A stretch of 64,000 nucleotides of DNA from Nageia nagi (lineage: Eukaryota; Pinophyta). Positions 45,972 to 56,399 of the stretch are shown piece after piece. Under the pieces are notes generated by a model. That model searched no databases and was not told the DNA's origin. It saw only the letters and a program-made list of their open reading frames with translations. The stretch spans positions 31,620,001 through 31,684,000 of the forward strand of contig JBITNC010000002.1 of NCBI GenBank assembly GCA_050084985.1. Reading direction: 5' to 3'. Numbering within the stretch: position 1 is the stretch's first letter; every line of letters starts with the position of its first letter. The position numbers and the translations under genes were made by a program.

Positions 45972-46955
45972 CCTATATGCTGTAGCATTAGCCAACTGAG
46001 AATCTGAGCTCAGTGATACAATGATTCCCGGAGAAATAGGTATTACAACATATCTACACTCCTCCATTCCAAACTTTTGCAAGATGTCTGATATATACTT
46101 AGATTGACTAAGATAAGTACAATCTTTGTGTTGGTATACTTGCATTCTAAGATAGTAATGCAATAGACCTAGATTAGTCATTTCAAATGTTGCCTTCAGT
46201 TTGGATATGCACTCTTGGATGATTTCAATATTGTTGCCTGTTATGAGAAGATCATCCACATAAAGGAGAATTAACACCATGTCTTTTCCTTGATTGAGTA
46301 CATAGAGATCTGAGTCGGAGAAGCACTTGGAAAAACCAATATCTGCAAAGAATCCTGAAATTTTCTTGTACCATGCTCTAGGTGCTTGTTTAAGTCCATA
46401 CAAAGACTTCTTTAGTTTGCACACAAGAGACTCTTTTCCTTCTGGAATAAATCCTTCTGGTTGATTCATGTAGATTTCTACATCCAAGTCACCATTGAGA
46501 AATGCACTCTTGACATCAAGTTGGAAAACTTTCCATCCCTGAGCTGTAGAAAGAGCAAGGATTATCCTAACAGTAGGCATTTTGGCCACAGGAGCAAAGG
46601 TTTCCTCATAATCAATACCATATTTCTGAGCGAATCCTTTGGCCACTAACCTTGCTTTGTATTTTTCAACTTCTCCATCAGAATTGTACTTGACCTTGTA
46701 AATCCATTTATTTCCAATCACATTTTTCTCATTGGGATAAGGAACCAAATCCCAAGTTTCATTTTTCATGAGTGCCTCATACTCAACTTTCATAGCTTCC
46801 ATCCAACACTCTTGCTTGGAAGCTTCTTTGAATGTTGATGGCTCATTCATATTATCAATTTTGGCAAATAAGGATTTATTCAAGGTCATACTTCTAGTAA
46901 TTCTCTGAGCTGGAGAATTTTGCTCTTGTGGTGACTTCCCTACATGATCATCCAA
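45969..46955 (-). pseudogene. Copia reverse transcriptase (element B)
   Basis: 328 codons with ARLVAKGFAQ, FAPVAKMPTVR, QLDVKSAFLNGDL, KSLYGLKQAPRAWY and LLYVDDLLITGNN. The catalytic residues are in place. It opens after TAG at the codon before LDDHVGKSP (TGG in A) and closes at the TAA shared with A. It reads on through QEQNSPAQRITR, where A has two stops, so it is the better copy here. Confidence 0.93.
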
Positions 46956-47056
46956 CTAGTTAGGTGCAGGCATAGAATCTTCTGAATCAGACACCTCAGC
47001 ATGAGAAGTCGTATCCTCAGGAAGTTCATTGAACTTGACATCCCTAGAAATAAAGA

Positions 47057-47359
47057 CTATTTTATAGGATGAGGAGTAGAGCCTATAACCTCTATGCTGA
47101 TTATCATACCCACAAAGATGCATTTTTCTGATCTTTTATATAGCTTCTTTCTTTTCTCTGAGGTAATGAAGGTAAATGCATCACATCCAAAGACCCTGAA
47201 GTGTGAGATGTTAGGTTTCTTTCCTGTCCATGCTTCATACAGAGTTTTTCCTTCAACTGCTTTAGTAGGACACCTATTTAGGGTGTGAATAGCAGTGTGA
47301 ACAGCTTCTCCCCATAAGAAACTAGGAAGGTTACCCAACATGCATCTTGCCATTTCCAT
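47057..47359 (-). pseudogene. Copia integrase C-terminal part (element B)
   Basis: It starts MEMARCMLGNLPSFLWGEAV and goes on through HFRVFGCDAFTF to KCIFVG, where a one-base deletion (near 47110, compared with A) shifts the frame. The original frame resumes left of it up to the TAG near 46956. It lies in frame with 47420 apart from the shared stop. Confidence 0.88.
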
Positions 47360-47419
47360 AATGGTGCGATTCTTTCTTTCAGCAACTCCATTTTGCTGAG
47401 GGGTGTAAGGGATTATGAA

Positions 47420-47422
47420 TTA
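47420..47422 (-). other. Shared integrase stop codon (element B)
   Basis: CGA TAA TTC on the minus strand, at the codon that is TAA in A and TAG in C. Confidence 0.9.
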
Positions 47423-48217
47423 TCGCTTGATCCCATGTTTAACACAATAATCGTTAAACTCATTGCTATTATATTCACCCCCATTGTCAGATCTCAGCAT
47501 TTTGATCTTAAAATCAGTTTGATTTTCAACAAGTGCCTTGAAGTCTTTAAATCGATCAAAAGTTTGATCCTTGTGCTCAAGTAGATAACCAAATGTCATC
47601 CTACTGAAGTCATCAATGAAGGTCAGAACATAAGAAGCTTCCCCTAGAGACTGAGTCTGAAATGGACCCATCAAATCTGAATGCACAAGCTGAAGAGGAT
47701 GAGTAGCCCGAGTTTCCTTATCCTTTTCAAACTTTTGCCTATTCATCTTTCCAAGAATGCACCTTTCACAAAGACTAATTGTGGGTGAAATATTAGGTAA
47801 ACCTTCCACAAGTTCTTGATTTTTCATATCTTGAATACTCTTGTGGTTAAGGTGCCCTAATCGTTGATGCCAAAGATTACCTTTTGAACACACATTTGTA
47901 GCAAGACAAATCTTTGAAGGTACTTGATCCACAATATAAAGGTCATTCTTTACTGATCCTTTCATCAAAGTGGCAAGTCCTTTCTTAACACACCAGGAGT
48001 GTGAGGTAAATTCAAATGAGCATCCTGTCCTTGTAATCTGAATTACCGAGATAAGATTCATCCTTAGCTTAGGCACATAAAAGACATTATCAAGTGCCTT
48101 TCCATGAATCTTCACATTCCCTATTCCTTGAACATCAAGGACTGTATTATCACCTATCACAACTGTACCTTTGTTGTACTTATGAAAATTTTCAAACTTA
48201 TCCTTTTCATAACACAT
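47420..48217 (-). pseudogene. Copia protease end and integrase (element B)
   Basis: 265 codons. The N-terminus begins in the protease just after its active site. LWHQRLGHLNHKSI, SLCERCILGKMNR (complete HHCC zinc site), HSDLMGPFQTQSL, FIDDFSRMTFGYL and SDNGGEYNSNEF (D, D, E) follow. All catalytic and zinc residues of integrase are present. It ends at KHGIKR and the TAA shared with A. Confidence 0.93.
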
Positions 48218-48232
48218 GTGATTAGTGCATCC

Positions 48233-48760
48233 TCAATCAATAATCCAATCATTTGAAATAGTTTGAGTCATTGAGTAGTAGGCAACAGAAGCAGCATGCT
48301 TATTCTTCTTTTTATTATTGAAATTTCTCACATTTGCATTTCCCTTTCCTTTTTGAGCAAATTTTTTTTTGCGACAATCATACTCTTTGTGCCTAAAGAT
48401 GCCACAGAAGTTACAATTCCCATCAAACTTTTCTTGCGGTGTTGGTTTGCTTGATCTAGCTTTGTCATTCCTTTGCTTGAAGTTGCTGTGCTTCCTGATG
48501 GTAGATGAGGATTTGTTGTCTTTGAATTTATAATATTTGAACGTCTTCTTGAAAGGAGTTTTGGTTGCTCCTAGAGCAATGCTATTATCCTTTGGAGAAA
48601 TGTTCAACATTTTCTTGTTCAAAGTTTCCTCATGCTTTAGAAGGAGTCTAGAAAGATTATCAAGGGAGATAACATCTTCTTCATCATCGAGCCTAGTCTC
48701 CATAATTGTGACAAAGTTACTAAACTTTGTAGAGAGGCTTTGAAGAATAATGAAGACCAT
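48233..48760 (-). pseudogene. Copia gag C-terminal part and protease start (element B)
   Basis: 175 codons with RLLLKHEETLNKKMLNIS, a basic linker, an intact zinc knuckle CNFCGIFRHKEYDC (C-x2-C-x4-H-x4-C) and WIID. There the protease active site D-S-G is broken by TGA in place of the Ser codon (TTA, Leu, in A). Confidence 0.9.
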
Positions 48761-48799
48761 GAACTCATCATTGATCCAATTGCACCCACAGCCAACCAG

Positions 48800-49192
48800 T
48801 TATGTCCTGAGGTCAATGATTTTGTTCAAGTAGATTGAGGCACTTTCATCTTCTCCTTGACGATACTGCAACAACTTTTGTAGAATGGTGAACCTTCTTG
48901 AAAATTTGGATCCAAGGTAAATTTTATTTAGTCTATCCCAAGCTTCTTTTGCTGATGTCAAGGAAGAAATCATGAGAAGGATGTCATCTGAAACTGCACG
49001 ATAGATCATTGAGGTTGCTAACTCATTCTTTGAGTTGTAAATTTCAAGGGCCTTCTCATCTGTAGGAGCAACTAGATCTTCATTTACTATCTGCCATAGC
49101 TTCCTTACCTGTAACTCAGCTCTCATACAAGGTTCCCATATGCCATAGTTGGAACCATCGAGTATGTGCTTGGGTATGAAGGTTTCAACCAT
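48800..49192 (-). pseudogene. Copia gag N-terminal part (element B)
   Basis: 130 codons from the Met at 49192 (MVETFIPKHILDGSNYGIWE) through ELATSMIYRAVSDDILLMIS and YLNKIIDLRT to TAA at a Gln codon. In frame beyond the stop, LVGCGCNWINDEF leads to 48760. The start is chosen because all three copies begin here and no upstream in-frame Met is conserved. Confidence 0.9.
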
Positions 49193-50795
49193 TGTCTATA
49201 CAAAAATAAATATGCAATAAGAATGCAAATTTTTACAAGTTTCCATCTATACAAATCAAACATAAGTAAACATGTCCCACATGTGCAAACTTATAACCAC
49301 GATCCGTAGATGAATAATGTTGGGGTTATTTTCTTGTGTAGAATTAGGCCTTCACCTGGATGCCCGCAAGGTGGAGCCCAGGTACTACCAGTCCTCAACC
49401 AGTTCACCTTGGTCAGTGATATACTCTCACAAGGAGAAGTACCTACTATTTTCCAAGGATCCGACGTATCTTGGACTGACCATTTTAATTATCTTGATTA
49501 AGGTTTTCAAGTTTCCTCCTAGGTTATCAGGATAATCCCTGAGTGGACATGCGGACATGTGGTATCACTACACACATGTCTGTCCACCTAATAGAGTTAT
49601 GTCCAATCCAACAGAGGTCTTAGGGGCAATTAAGACGGACTTACCACCACTCGGTTCTTCGGACTAAAAGGGCTCCAGTCTGCCCTATCCTCACCTTGTG
49701 GCTCCCCAAACAAGTCATGTTGTGGAAGAATACGTGCGGATGTGTTCATTTTAGGGGTTACTTTTCAATATTTGCATTTTTGCAAGTATAAGCAAATTGT
49801 GCAAAAATATAAAGTAAAATTGCATCATCCACACGAGCTTTGAAAAACCTAAAAAAGTCCAATGGGTTTTGTACTAACCCCTAAAGGACTTTTACATTTT
49901 GTATATTTTGCTCAATATATTCAAGTACTTAATGAATTAAAAAAGAACTAAGTCCTACTTAGCATTTAATTCATAACATGCATTGTTCCATGACTTAAAA
50001 AAATTTAAGTAATCATGCATCATGCATTAAAAATTTAAGTCCTAAGCATGTTTTATTCTTCAAACAAGATAAAAATACTTGCATCATAAGTCTAGCATGC
50101 AATATCTAGATAAGGTTTATAAGAGACATGCATCACAAGTCTAGCATGCAATATCTAGATAAGGTTTATGCATCACAAGTCTAGCATCTAGATAAAATTT
50201 AAGTAAAAATTATACCAATTCCCCCCTTTTCACTTAAAGTTTTATCCCTAAAAAATTGTATGCTAAGACTTGTCTTATAAGTATGCATTTTAAGTAAAAA
50301 TTTTCCCTTACTTACTTAAAAAAATAGCATGCTTAGGCTAAATTACTATGCTTACAAAAATGCTAAGAGGTTAGCATTAAAAAATTGCATGTGCACTTTT
50401 AGTAATTTTAAACATGCAATTTTGAGTAAAATATTAGAAATATTCTAAGTACTCCTAAGTGCATTTAATGGGAGCAATTTGACTTGTAAGCAAGTAAGTA
50501 AAAAAAAATTAAATGCCTAAGAAGTATATGTGTGCAAGTTGTAATAGGAGACCCATACCCCTATTTTTAATGCACTTTAATGCTTCTTTTACTTCAAGCA
50601 CTCTAAAATACTTCAAGTCAAAAAAATAAATGCATATAGGTAAAGTAGTGATGGCAACCCTTCCCTTACCAAGAAGGAGTATACGTTGCCTTTATTTTGC
50701 AAGTTGTCAACAAGAATTAAGTGCATTTAAGTGACAAGGAAGACTTTGCAAAGAGTTGGCAACCATCAACCTTGACCATGGGAAGGAGGAAGACC
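49193..50795 (-). other. Element B leader, 3' half
   Basis: Noncoding. Bases 49330-49500 are the block conserved with A and C. There are two near-identical 55-base repeats with CTAGCATGCAATATCTAGAT near 50090 and 50145. A plus-strand C-run then T-run at 50221-50230 is a purine run in the element's sense. Confidence 0.6.
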
Positions 50796-51800
50796 TTTAT
50801 GGAGGTACTATAGGACAACCTATGGAGGTGATGGTGACCATGTTTAGAAGAGTAGATGGTTTATCAATTTTTGTTCCTTTTGTAGTCATTTTTTCAAGCG
50901 AGTATGAGGAGGAGTACTGAGATGAGGAGGGAGAGAGGCTTGCGTAGGAGGCTAGAAGAATGGCGGCAAAGGTTACAAAGTTTGGCTTTACGTGTGACAA
51001 TTGCATATGCTTAAAAATCTCTCTGGACTTTTCAGGAAATCCATTTTGTGCATATCTTGTGATCATTGCATTCCATGAAACTGTGTCTGAATCACGCAGT
51101 CAAACAACTCACATGACTTCTCTACACTTCTCTACACATCTCTACAATTCCATGAAACTGTGTAGGAGAGAGCACGGGTTGGGAGGAGGTTGCTACATGC
51201 GAGGGAGGAGTAGGTAGAGGGAGGTGAGGTTGTTGGCGAGGGAGGAGGGAGTCGATGCACGCGAGGGAGACCAGGTTGCGGCTGGCGAGGGAGGAGGCCA
51301 TCATGCGATCTTCATGTGACTTCCCTACGCTTCCAAGTTTTGCATACATGTCTACCATGGCATTCACAACTACATGTGACAGAAATCTAGTTTTAAAGAG
51401 TCTGTCATGTATGTATAAACCCTATTCCAAATCTCCCAATTTTGCGCATGCTTCGATGATGGAAAAAAAAGGTGAAATGATCTGGTTGGACTACTGTTGG
51501 TGTTTACATTTGGTGAAACAATGTCATTGCTTGTCGAGGAAAGCCATGTCTTTGGTAGCCTAAGATTAACTTCCACGAGAAGATGTCTCATTTAGTCATA
51601 CAGTCGAAAACTTCACAAGTGTACACCAAACGTGCAGATCCTACGATAATTTTAGTCCATGCAACGGTGTCTGCATCGTGCATCTTGTCAAGCAATTTAT
51701 GTGCCTCTTTTGCAGCCTTTCAACGTATCCATTTTATGCATCTCCTACGAACATTGTAGTCCAAGATCACGCTACAGGGAGGAAGGAGAAGCTCCGTCGC
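50796..51800 (-). pseudogene. PPR gene fragment captured in the leader of element B
   Basis: In the element's own sense the region reads, 5' to 3', KLLDKMHDADTVAWTKIIVG (about 51635-51695). It goes on through DIFSWKLILGYQRHGFPRQA and SIIEACAKLGDLE to VVVNAMVDMYAKLGSVGKS in one frame, 51610-51300, with three stops. After a purine/pyrimidine-biased insertion (51170-51295), VSWNAMITRYAQNGFPEKSR and KPNFVTFAAILLA (about 51085-50945) follow. These are successive P, L and S motifs of a plant PLS-class PPR protein, an organelle RNA-binding family. About five repeats are visible, and no DYW or E domain. It carries no start and is not expected to give a protein. A has a shorter relative at the same place. 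Confidence 0.85.
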
Positions 51801-52576
51801 TCAGAGTGCGAGGGGAAGACCACCGCCTATGCCTGCAGAGGAGGAAGAGCTAGTGTCGCTGGCGAGGGAGCAGGCTGCGGGGAGGAGGAAGACCACCACT
51901 CAACCAACATGGCCCTCACAATATTTTTTTTTTCAAAAATTAATTTTGTTTTGTAAACTTTGTAAAATTTACAATATTTTCAATTTAATACTAATTTTGT
52001 AAAAAATTGAAAAACATGGTAAATAAAGTGAAGGTAAATCTTCCTTTTTCTTGTTAAATACCTTTCTCCTCTTTTTTTTTCAACAATAACAATAATATCT
52101 CTATATTTGCTTTAAAATTTTAAAAAATTACCTCCAGAAATTATTTAAATATTTCAAAAAACTTGTAAATAAAGTCCTCCACTTTATTTCAACAATAAAA
52201 TATGTAAAAAAAATAAATAAATTGCACCTTCCTCCCCTTTTTTTTGATATTTTTCACAAAAGACTATTGTAAAAAATCTTTTCAATAAGATGCTATCATA
52301 ATATATTTTTGCTCACAAAAAAAAAGGCATTTTCTTTGTACATTAAAAATAGATTACTAACATAAAATATTGTTAGTAAGAAGAGAGTAGCAAAAATATA
52401 TTATGGTATTGCTAAGACATTGAGCTAGCATAATCATACAAAAGATTAGTATCATAATGAACTTAGTTAAAGAAGGATAGAAGGTTATACCTTTGCAAAC
52501 CTTTTACCTCAAAATGAAGATTAGGATTAAGATCTCCAAATTTGAGAAGGATGAAGCACCTCCAAAATGTAGAAGA
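51801..52576 (-). other. Element B leader, 5' half
   Basis: A short G+C-rich tail to about 51920, then very AT-rich DNA. No coding frame. One unit of the 21-base repeat of A lies at 52577-52596, right before the primer site. Confidence 0.6.
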
Positions 52577-52592
52577 AGAGCTTCCACACCAA

Positions 52593-52604
52593 GCTCTGAT
52601 ACCA
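52593..52604 (-). promoter_or_regulatory. Primer-binding site of element B
   Basis: TGGTATCAGAGC on the minus strand, two bases from the LTR. Confidence 0.92.
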
Positions 52605-52606
52605 CT

Positions 52607-53110
52607 TGATGGAATTAGCCTAGATCTAATTCCCAAAGGTCCAAGACTATAGAAAGCTCAATCACATTCAACATGCAACATCTACAAGCTACTAACACAT
52701 TCACACAATATGACACCAATATAATGTGGTTCCTCCCTCCTTGGGAGTACATCCACAACTTGTTCTCTATTCTCAATCTATGCCTCTCTTACAACTATTC
52801 TCTTGCTCTCTCCTACACAACCTAGTAGAGTAATCTTACTCCAAAACTTAGATGTGTTTACAAGAGGAGAGGCCCTCTATTTATAGCTTGAGAGCACCTC
52901 CCTAACCTCCCTTTAACCCAAGGGTAAGGTTAGGGTTACATTAAATGTGTGACCTAACTTTAACCTACCAACTAACCCCATGGTTAGGTCAAAGTCCACA
53001 CATAATAAAGAATTCAATTAATCCCTTAAGGTATCTACATATCCTTTAAGTGATTAATTGAACTTACAAGGAGTTTAGATATTCACAATATTTCATTACA
53101 AATTCTAACA
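52607..53110 (-). repeat. Element B 5' LTR
   Basis: 504 bp. TATA box TATAAATA at 52878-52885 on the minus strand, within CTATAAATAGAGGG. ATATA follows at 53111. Confidence 0.95.
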
Positions 53111-53960
53111 ATATAATGTTAAAATTGCTAAGGCATGGGTGAAAAATATTTACATTGAGGCTATAAAGATAGGACCAAAACCTAAGGCTTGAAGCATGGT
53201 CAGAATAAAGCTCCACTCAATTTTTTCATAGGCCTTTCCAAAATCAATCTTGATGAAAAGGGTATCCTATGGAGAGATGCGAGCCCACTCCATCCCTTCC
53301 TAAATAATTATGATATTATCAAGAATATACTGACCTTTAATGAATCTCATTTGTTCATGATGGAAAATTTGAGGAAGAATTGGTTAAAGTTTAAGAGCCA
53401 AAGCTTTGGTGATGATCTTGCAGTTGACATTTAGTAAAGTAATAGGATGCCAACTAATGATGAGCTTTGGATCCCCTGCCTTGGGTATGAACTAGATGTT
53501 TCCTTTGTTAATGAGCATCATTAATGAGCCTTTATATAGAGCTTCATAGCAGACATAAAGGAGATTTGGACCAACAACATCCCAAAGGAATTTATAAAAT
53601 TTGAAGGAAACCTATCAAGGTCGAGAACTTTTTCATTGGCCATGCCCTCAAAAGCAACCTCCAGATCTACTAGAGTGAGGAGATTATCACACTCCAACCT
53701 TAGAGAGGGGGAGAGTTTAGTCATAACCACATTACAATAATCAAAAATTGCTTGTTGCTTATATTTGGTGAGCGCTTGAGAGATAAAAACTTCTTGATAA
53801 TATTTAATAAAGACTTGAGCAATGGTATAAGGGTCAATGACTATGATAGGCCCTTCCTTGATAGCTTTGAATTGAGTAACATACTTTGGGGGTTGAAGTA
53901 TTTGTAGAAATTTTTTGGTGACCTTATTGTCTATTTTAAACCAGTGGAGTGGAGCATATA
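53111..53960 (-). pseudogene. L1 LINE, RT first half
   Basis: The minus frame 53521-53730 ends MANEKVLDLDRFPSNFINSF, the counterpart of the usual KSPGPDGFPxxFxxxFW block. Further on come PKAGDPKLISWHPI and FIKIDFGKAYEKIEWSF (about 53190-53250), the RT block with the first catalytic Asp (usual DFxKAFDxVxW). ALAILTLY then meets the Copia B insertion, and the reading continues in frame at 43756. Stops are scattered through it. Confidence 0.85.
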
Positions 53961-54289
53961 TTTGGGCCCATTTAGTGTTATAAACTTTAATTTCACAAAG
54001 TTCATGCCTAATAGCTACAACATGCTATTGAAGGGGGATAATCAAAGGATTGGCTTCTAGATAAATCGAAGCCATAACAAGCTCATCATAGAGATCATGG
54101 CTAACATGCTTGCAAAATCTAACAAGATTGACACCAAGAAGCCTAAGAATTAAAGTAGTACAAAATAGAGCATCATTCCATCATTCAATCCAATCATCTA
54201 TTTTGAAAGGACAAGGAACAAGGTTCCAAACCCAATAAATATTATCCATAATGGTTGAATGTTGAAAGAAAGAAACATTAAATCAAAAG

Positions 54290-55080
54290 GGTGAGTGAAA
54301 TACTCTAGGTTGTTGATGAATCTACTCAATGTAAAAAATAATAAGCATGTGATCAAAAATAGTATTACTGAGAAAGGAAACAATAGGAGGAGTCGAGCTA
54401 GTAACTTTATGAAAAAATTTGAGTTGCTCATAAAGCATAATAAGATCCAATTGTTTAAGCATCCAATCCTCTCTTGGGCTTGAAAGTTTGACCATGTATG
54501 TCAAATAAAATTGGGAAAATCATTAGTAGTGTGAAAATAAAGAGGGTCCACTAAGGGAAGCTTATTTTTAAGAAAAAGCCATGCATCTCTTTTGCTAGTA
54601 TACCAATGAATGAGGATGCACCCTATTTTATCTTCTATGGCTTTTATATCATATTGAAGTCATTGTAAAGAACCCAAGTGGCTTGGGGAAGAGACAAAGC
54701 TAGCCAACCACATAGCAGTTCTATTAGGGCCATGATTATAAGCATAAATATTAGTTACTCCAAATGGCTACTTGTCAATATAAAAAAGGGTCCATACCAA
54801 ATGATTTGAGGGATCCACTTCCTAAGAAACTAATATCACCTTTCATTTAGGTGGCACAATGGTGAAAGTGCCACATCTACCATGGGAATGATTAGTAGCA
54901 TAAAACGAGCTACTCAAACACAAAAAAGGGCATGCACATTCTGAGTTAAAATTAGAGATCTTAACTTATTGGGGACACAAAATATTAACTTTATCGTATT
55001 GAGTAGAAACACTTTCTAGTTCACTAAAGATCAATTATTTGCAAACTGGGTCCATAAGTACTCTTACATTCCAATATATA
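54290..55080 (-). pseudogene. L1 LINE, endonuclease domain
   Basis: The minus strand at 54709-54768 reads PFGVTNIYAYNHGPNRTAMW, matching the V-x-N-x-Y-A-P segment of LINE AP-like endonucleases. Further on FPNFI.HTWSNF and, near 54330-54370, IFDHMLIIFY correspond to the xTWxN and SDHxPI segments. The Asp and His of the last motif are kept. Stops and small shifts make it inactive. The frames 54198-54431 and 54322-54504 are parts of it in two phases. Confidence 0.7.
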
Positions 55081-55449
55081 ATAATCATTGAGTATCACTA
55101 AGGTGCATATCATCATCAAACTTGTTCGAGTCACCATTTTCTATTTCAAGGTCCTTAATATCACCTAACTCTCCCAAAGGATAATAGACAATGGAAAGGA
55201 AGTTGATATGGTTAGAATCAACAAACATATTGAATGGGAATTTTTAGTGGTGTCCATCTAACATGGCCCACGAGGGACTTTCGTATCTATTAGGCCTCAT
55301 AAGAGCATCTTTGAAGTTAATCTTCATCTAAGGATGGGAGGTAGGGGTCTTGGGACCAAAGATTTGAGAAATAAGTTGATCCCCAACCATTGGTAATGAG
55401 ATTGAGCATAAAGTGTGTTACAAATTTGACCTTATAGATCCTTTTCTTC

Positions 55450-56100
55450 TAGTTGGATGAATAAGCTCAAATTGCCTTACCTTTTGCCTACCAGGATAGT
55501 TTTTCTTTCCAATTTGGATCCATGCTCTTGGAGGGTAATTAGTATTTTTTCTTGCATTACAATCCAAGACCTGCGGATCAATTGGGGATGCATATGCATG
55601 TGAAGGAGGAGCATAGGATCAAAATATACCTTCCATGAGGGGGAAGTCTTTGATCTTATGATCTACTAATTGATACTTGTAGTAGGTGTTCAAAAGGTTG
55701 ATATAAACTAACCTTTGATAGGAGGAGAGTTGATCTATCTTAACCATTACATGATCACATAGGTCCTTAGAAAGGTCAATTTAGACATAAACTCAATTAA
55801 ATAGGTGAACCCAATATAACTTGGGTTGCTCAACATAAAAAAAGGAACCTAAAGGAGCAATAATTTTTTCCAAGAATGGCCAAAGAGGGATCGAGAGACC
55901 CGGGAGCTCAACCCATATAGGTACTTAAAATAAAGCACCATCGTTAATAGAAAAATCATGATCCCATGGTTGGAAAACCAACAAGAAGTTATGTAGATAC
56001 CGTAACCTATGATAAAAAAATAAACTTCACATGGTCTTCATACAAAAAATAGAAAAGAAAAAAATCTTTGGTAAGGTTTTGAATACCTTCAACTTCTACA
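55450..56100 (-). pseudogene. L1 LINE, ORF1 (DUF4283-like)
   Basis: 55843-55925 reads VPIWVELPGLSIPLWPFLEK and then IIAPLGS, the pattern VxVWVxLxxLPxxxW...LxxIxxxLG of plant L1 ORF1. VYV*IDLSKDL follows. It is thought to bind the LINE RNA. Broken by several stops. The 66-codon frame at 56131-56331 may be its N-terminal side. Confidence 0.65.
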
Positions 56101-56399
56101 CCATAAGAAGTCCAATATTGTTGAACCTAGCTACAAATGACATAATCCATAAGAATACAACAAGAAAATATCCAATAAGGTTATGTTTCTCAATCCAACC
56201 ATAAGCTTAATTAAATTCATGTACAAGAATATCAATATCAAGAATAAGGGGATTACATCATCATAAAATTTTGATATGAACTTCTTGGATTCCTTTTTGG
56301 GTTCCAATACACCATTAAACAACTTCAACAAGAGGCAAAGCTATCAAATGAATGATTTATATTATAAAAAATAATTTCACCCTCTAGGGAAATGGGGGA

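Larger units (their letters stand above)
43757..53110 (-). mobile_element. Element B: young Ty1/Copia retrotransposon in an L1 RT
   Basis: 9354 bp with two 504-bp LTRs that differ at only three positions, a perfect duplication ATATA (43752-43756 and 53111-53115), a Met-tRNA primer site and a polypurine tract. Minus-strand order: leader of 3.4 kb with a PPR fragment, gag, PR, IN, RT, RNase H, nine-unit minisatellite. Coding DNA has at least five stops and one frameshift despite the small LTR divergence. It lies in the L1 frame just before the RQG-like block. It is the same family as A. Confidence 0.95.
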
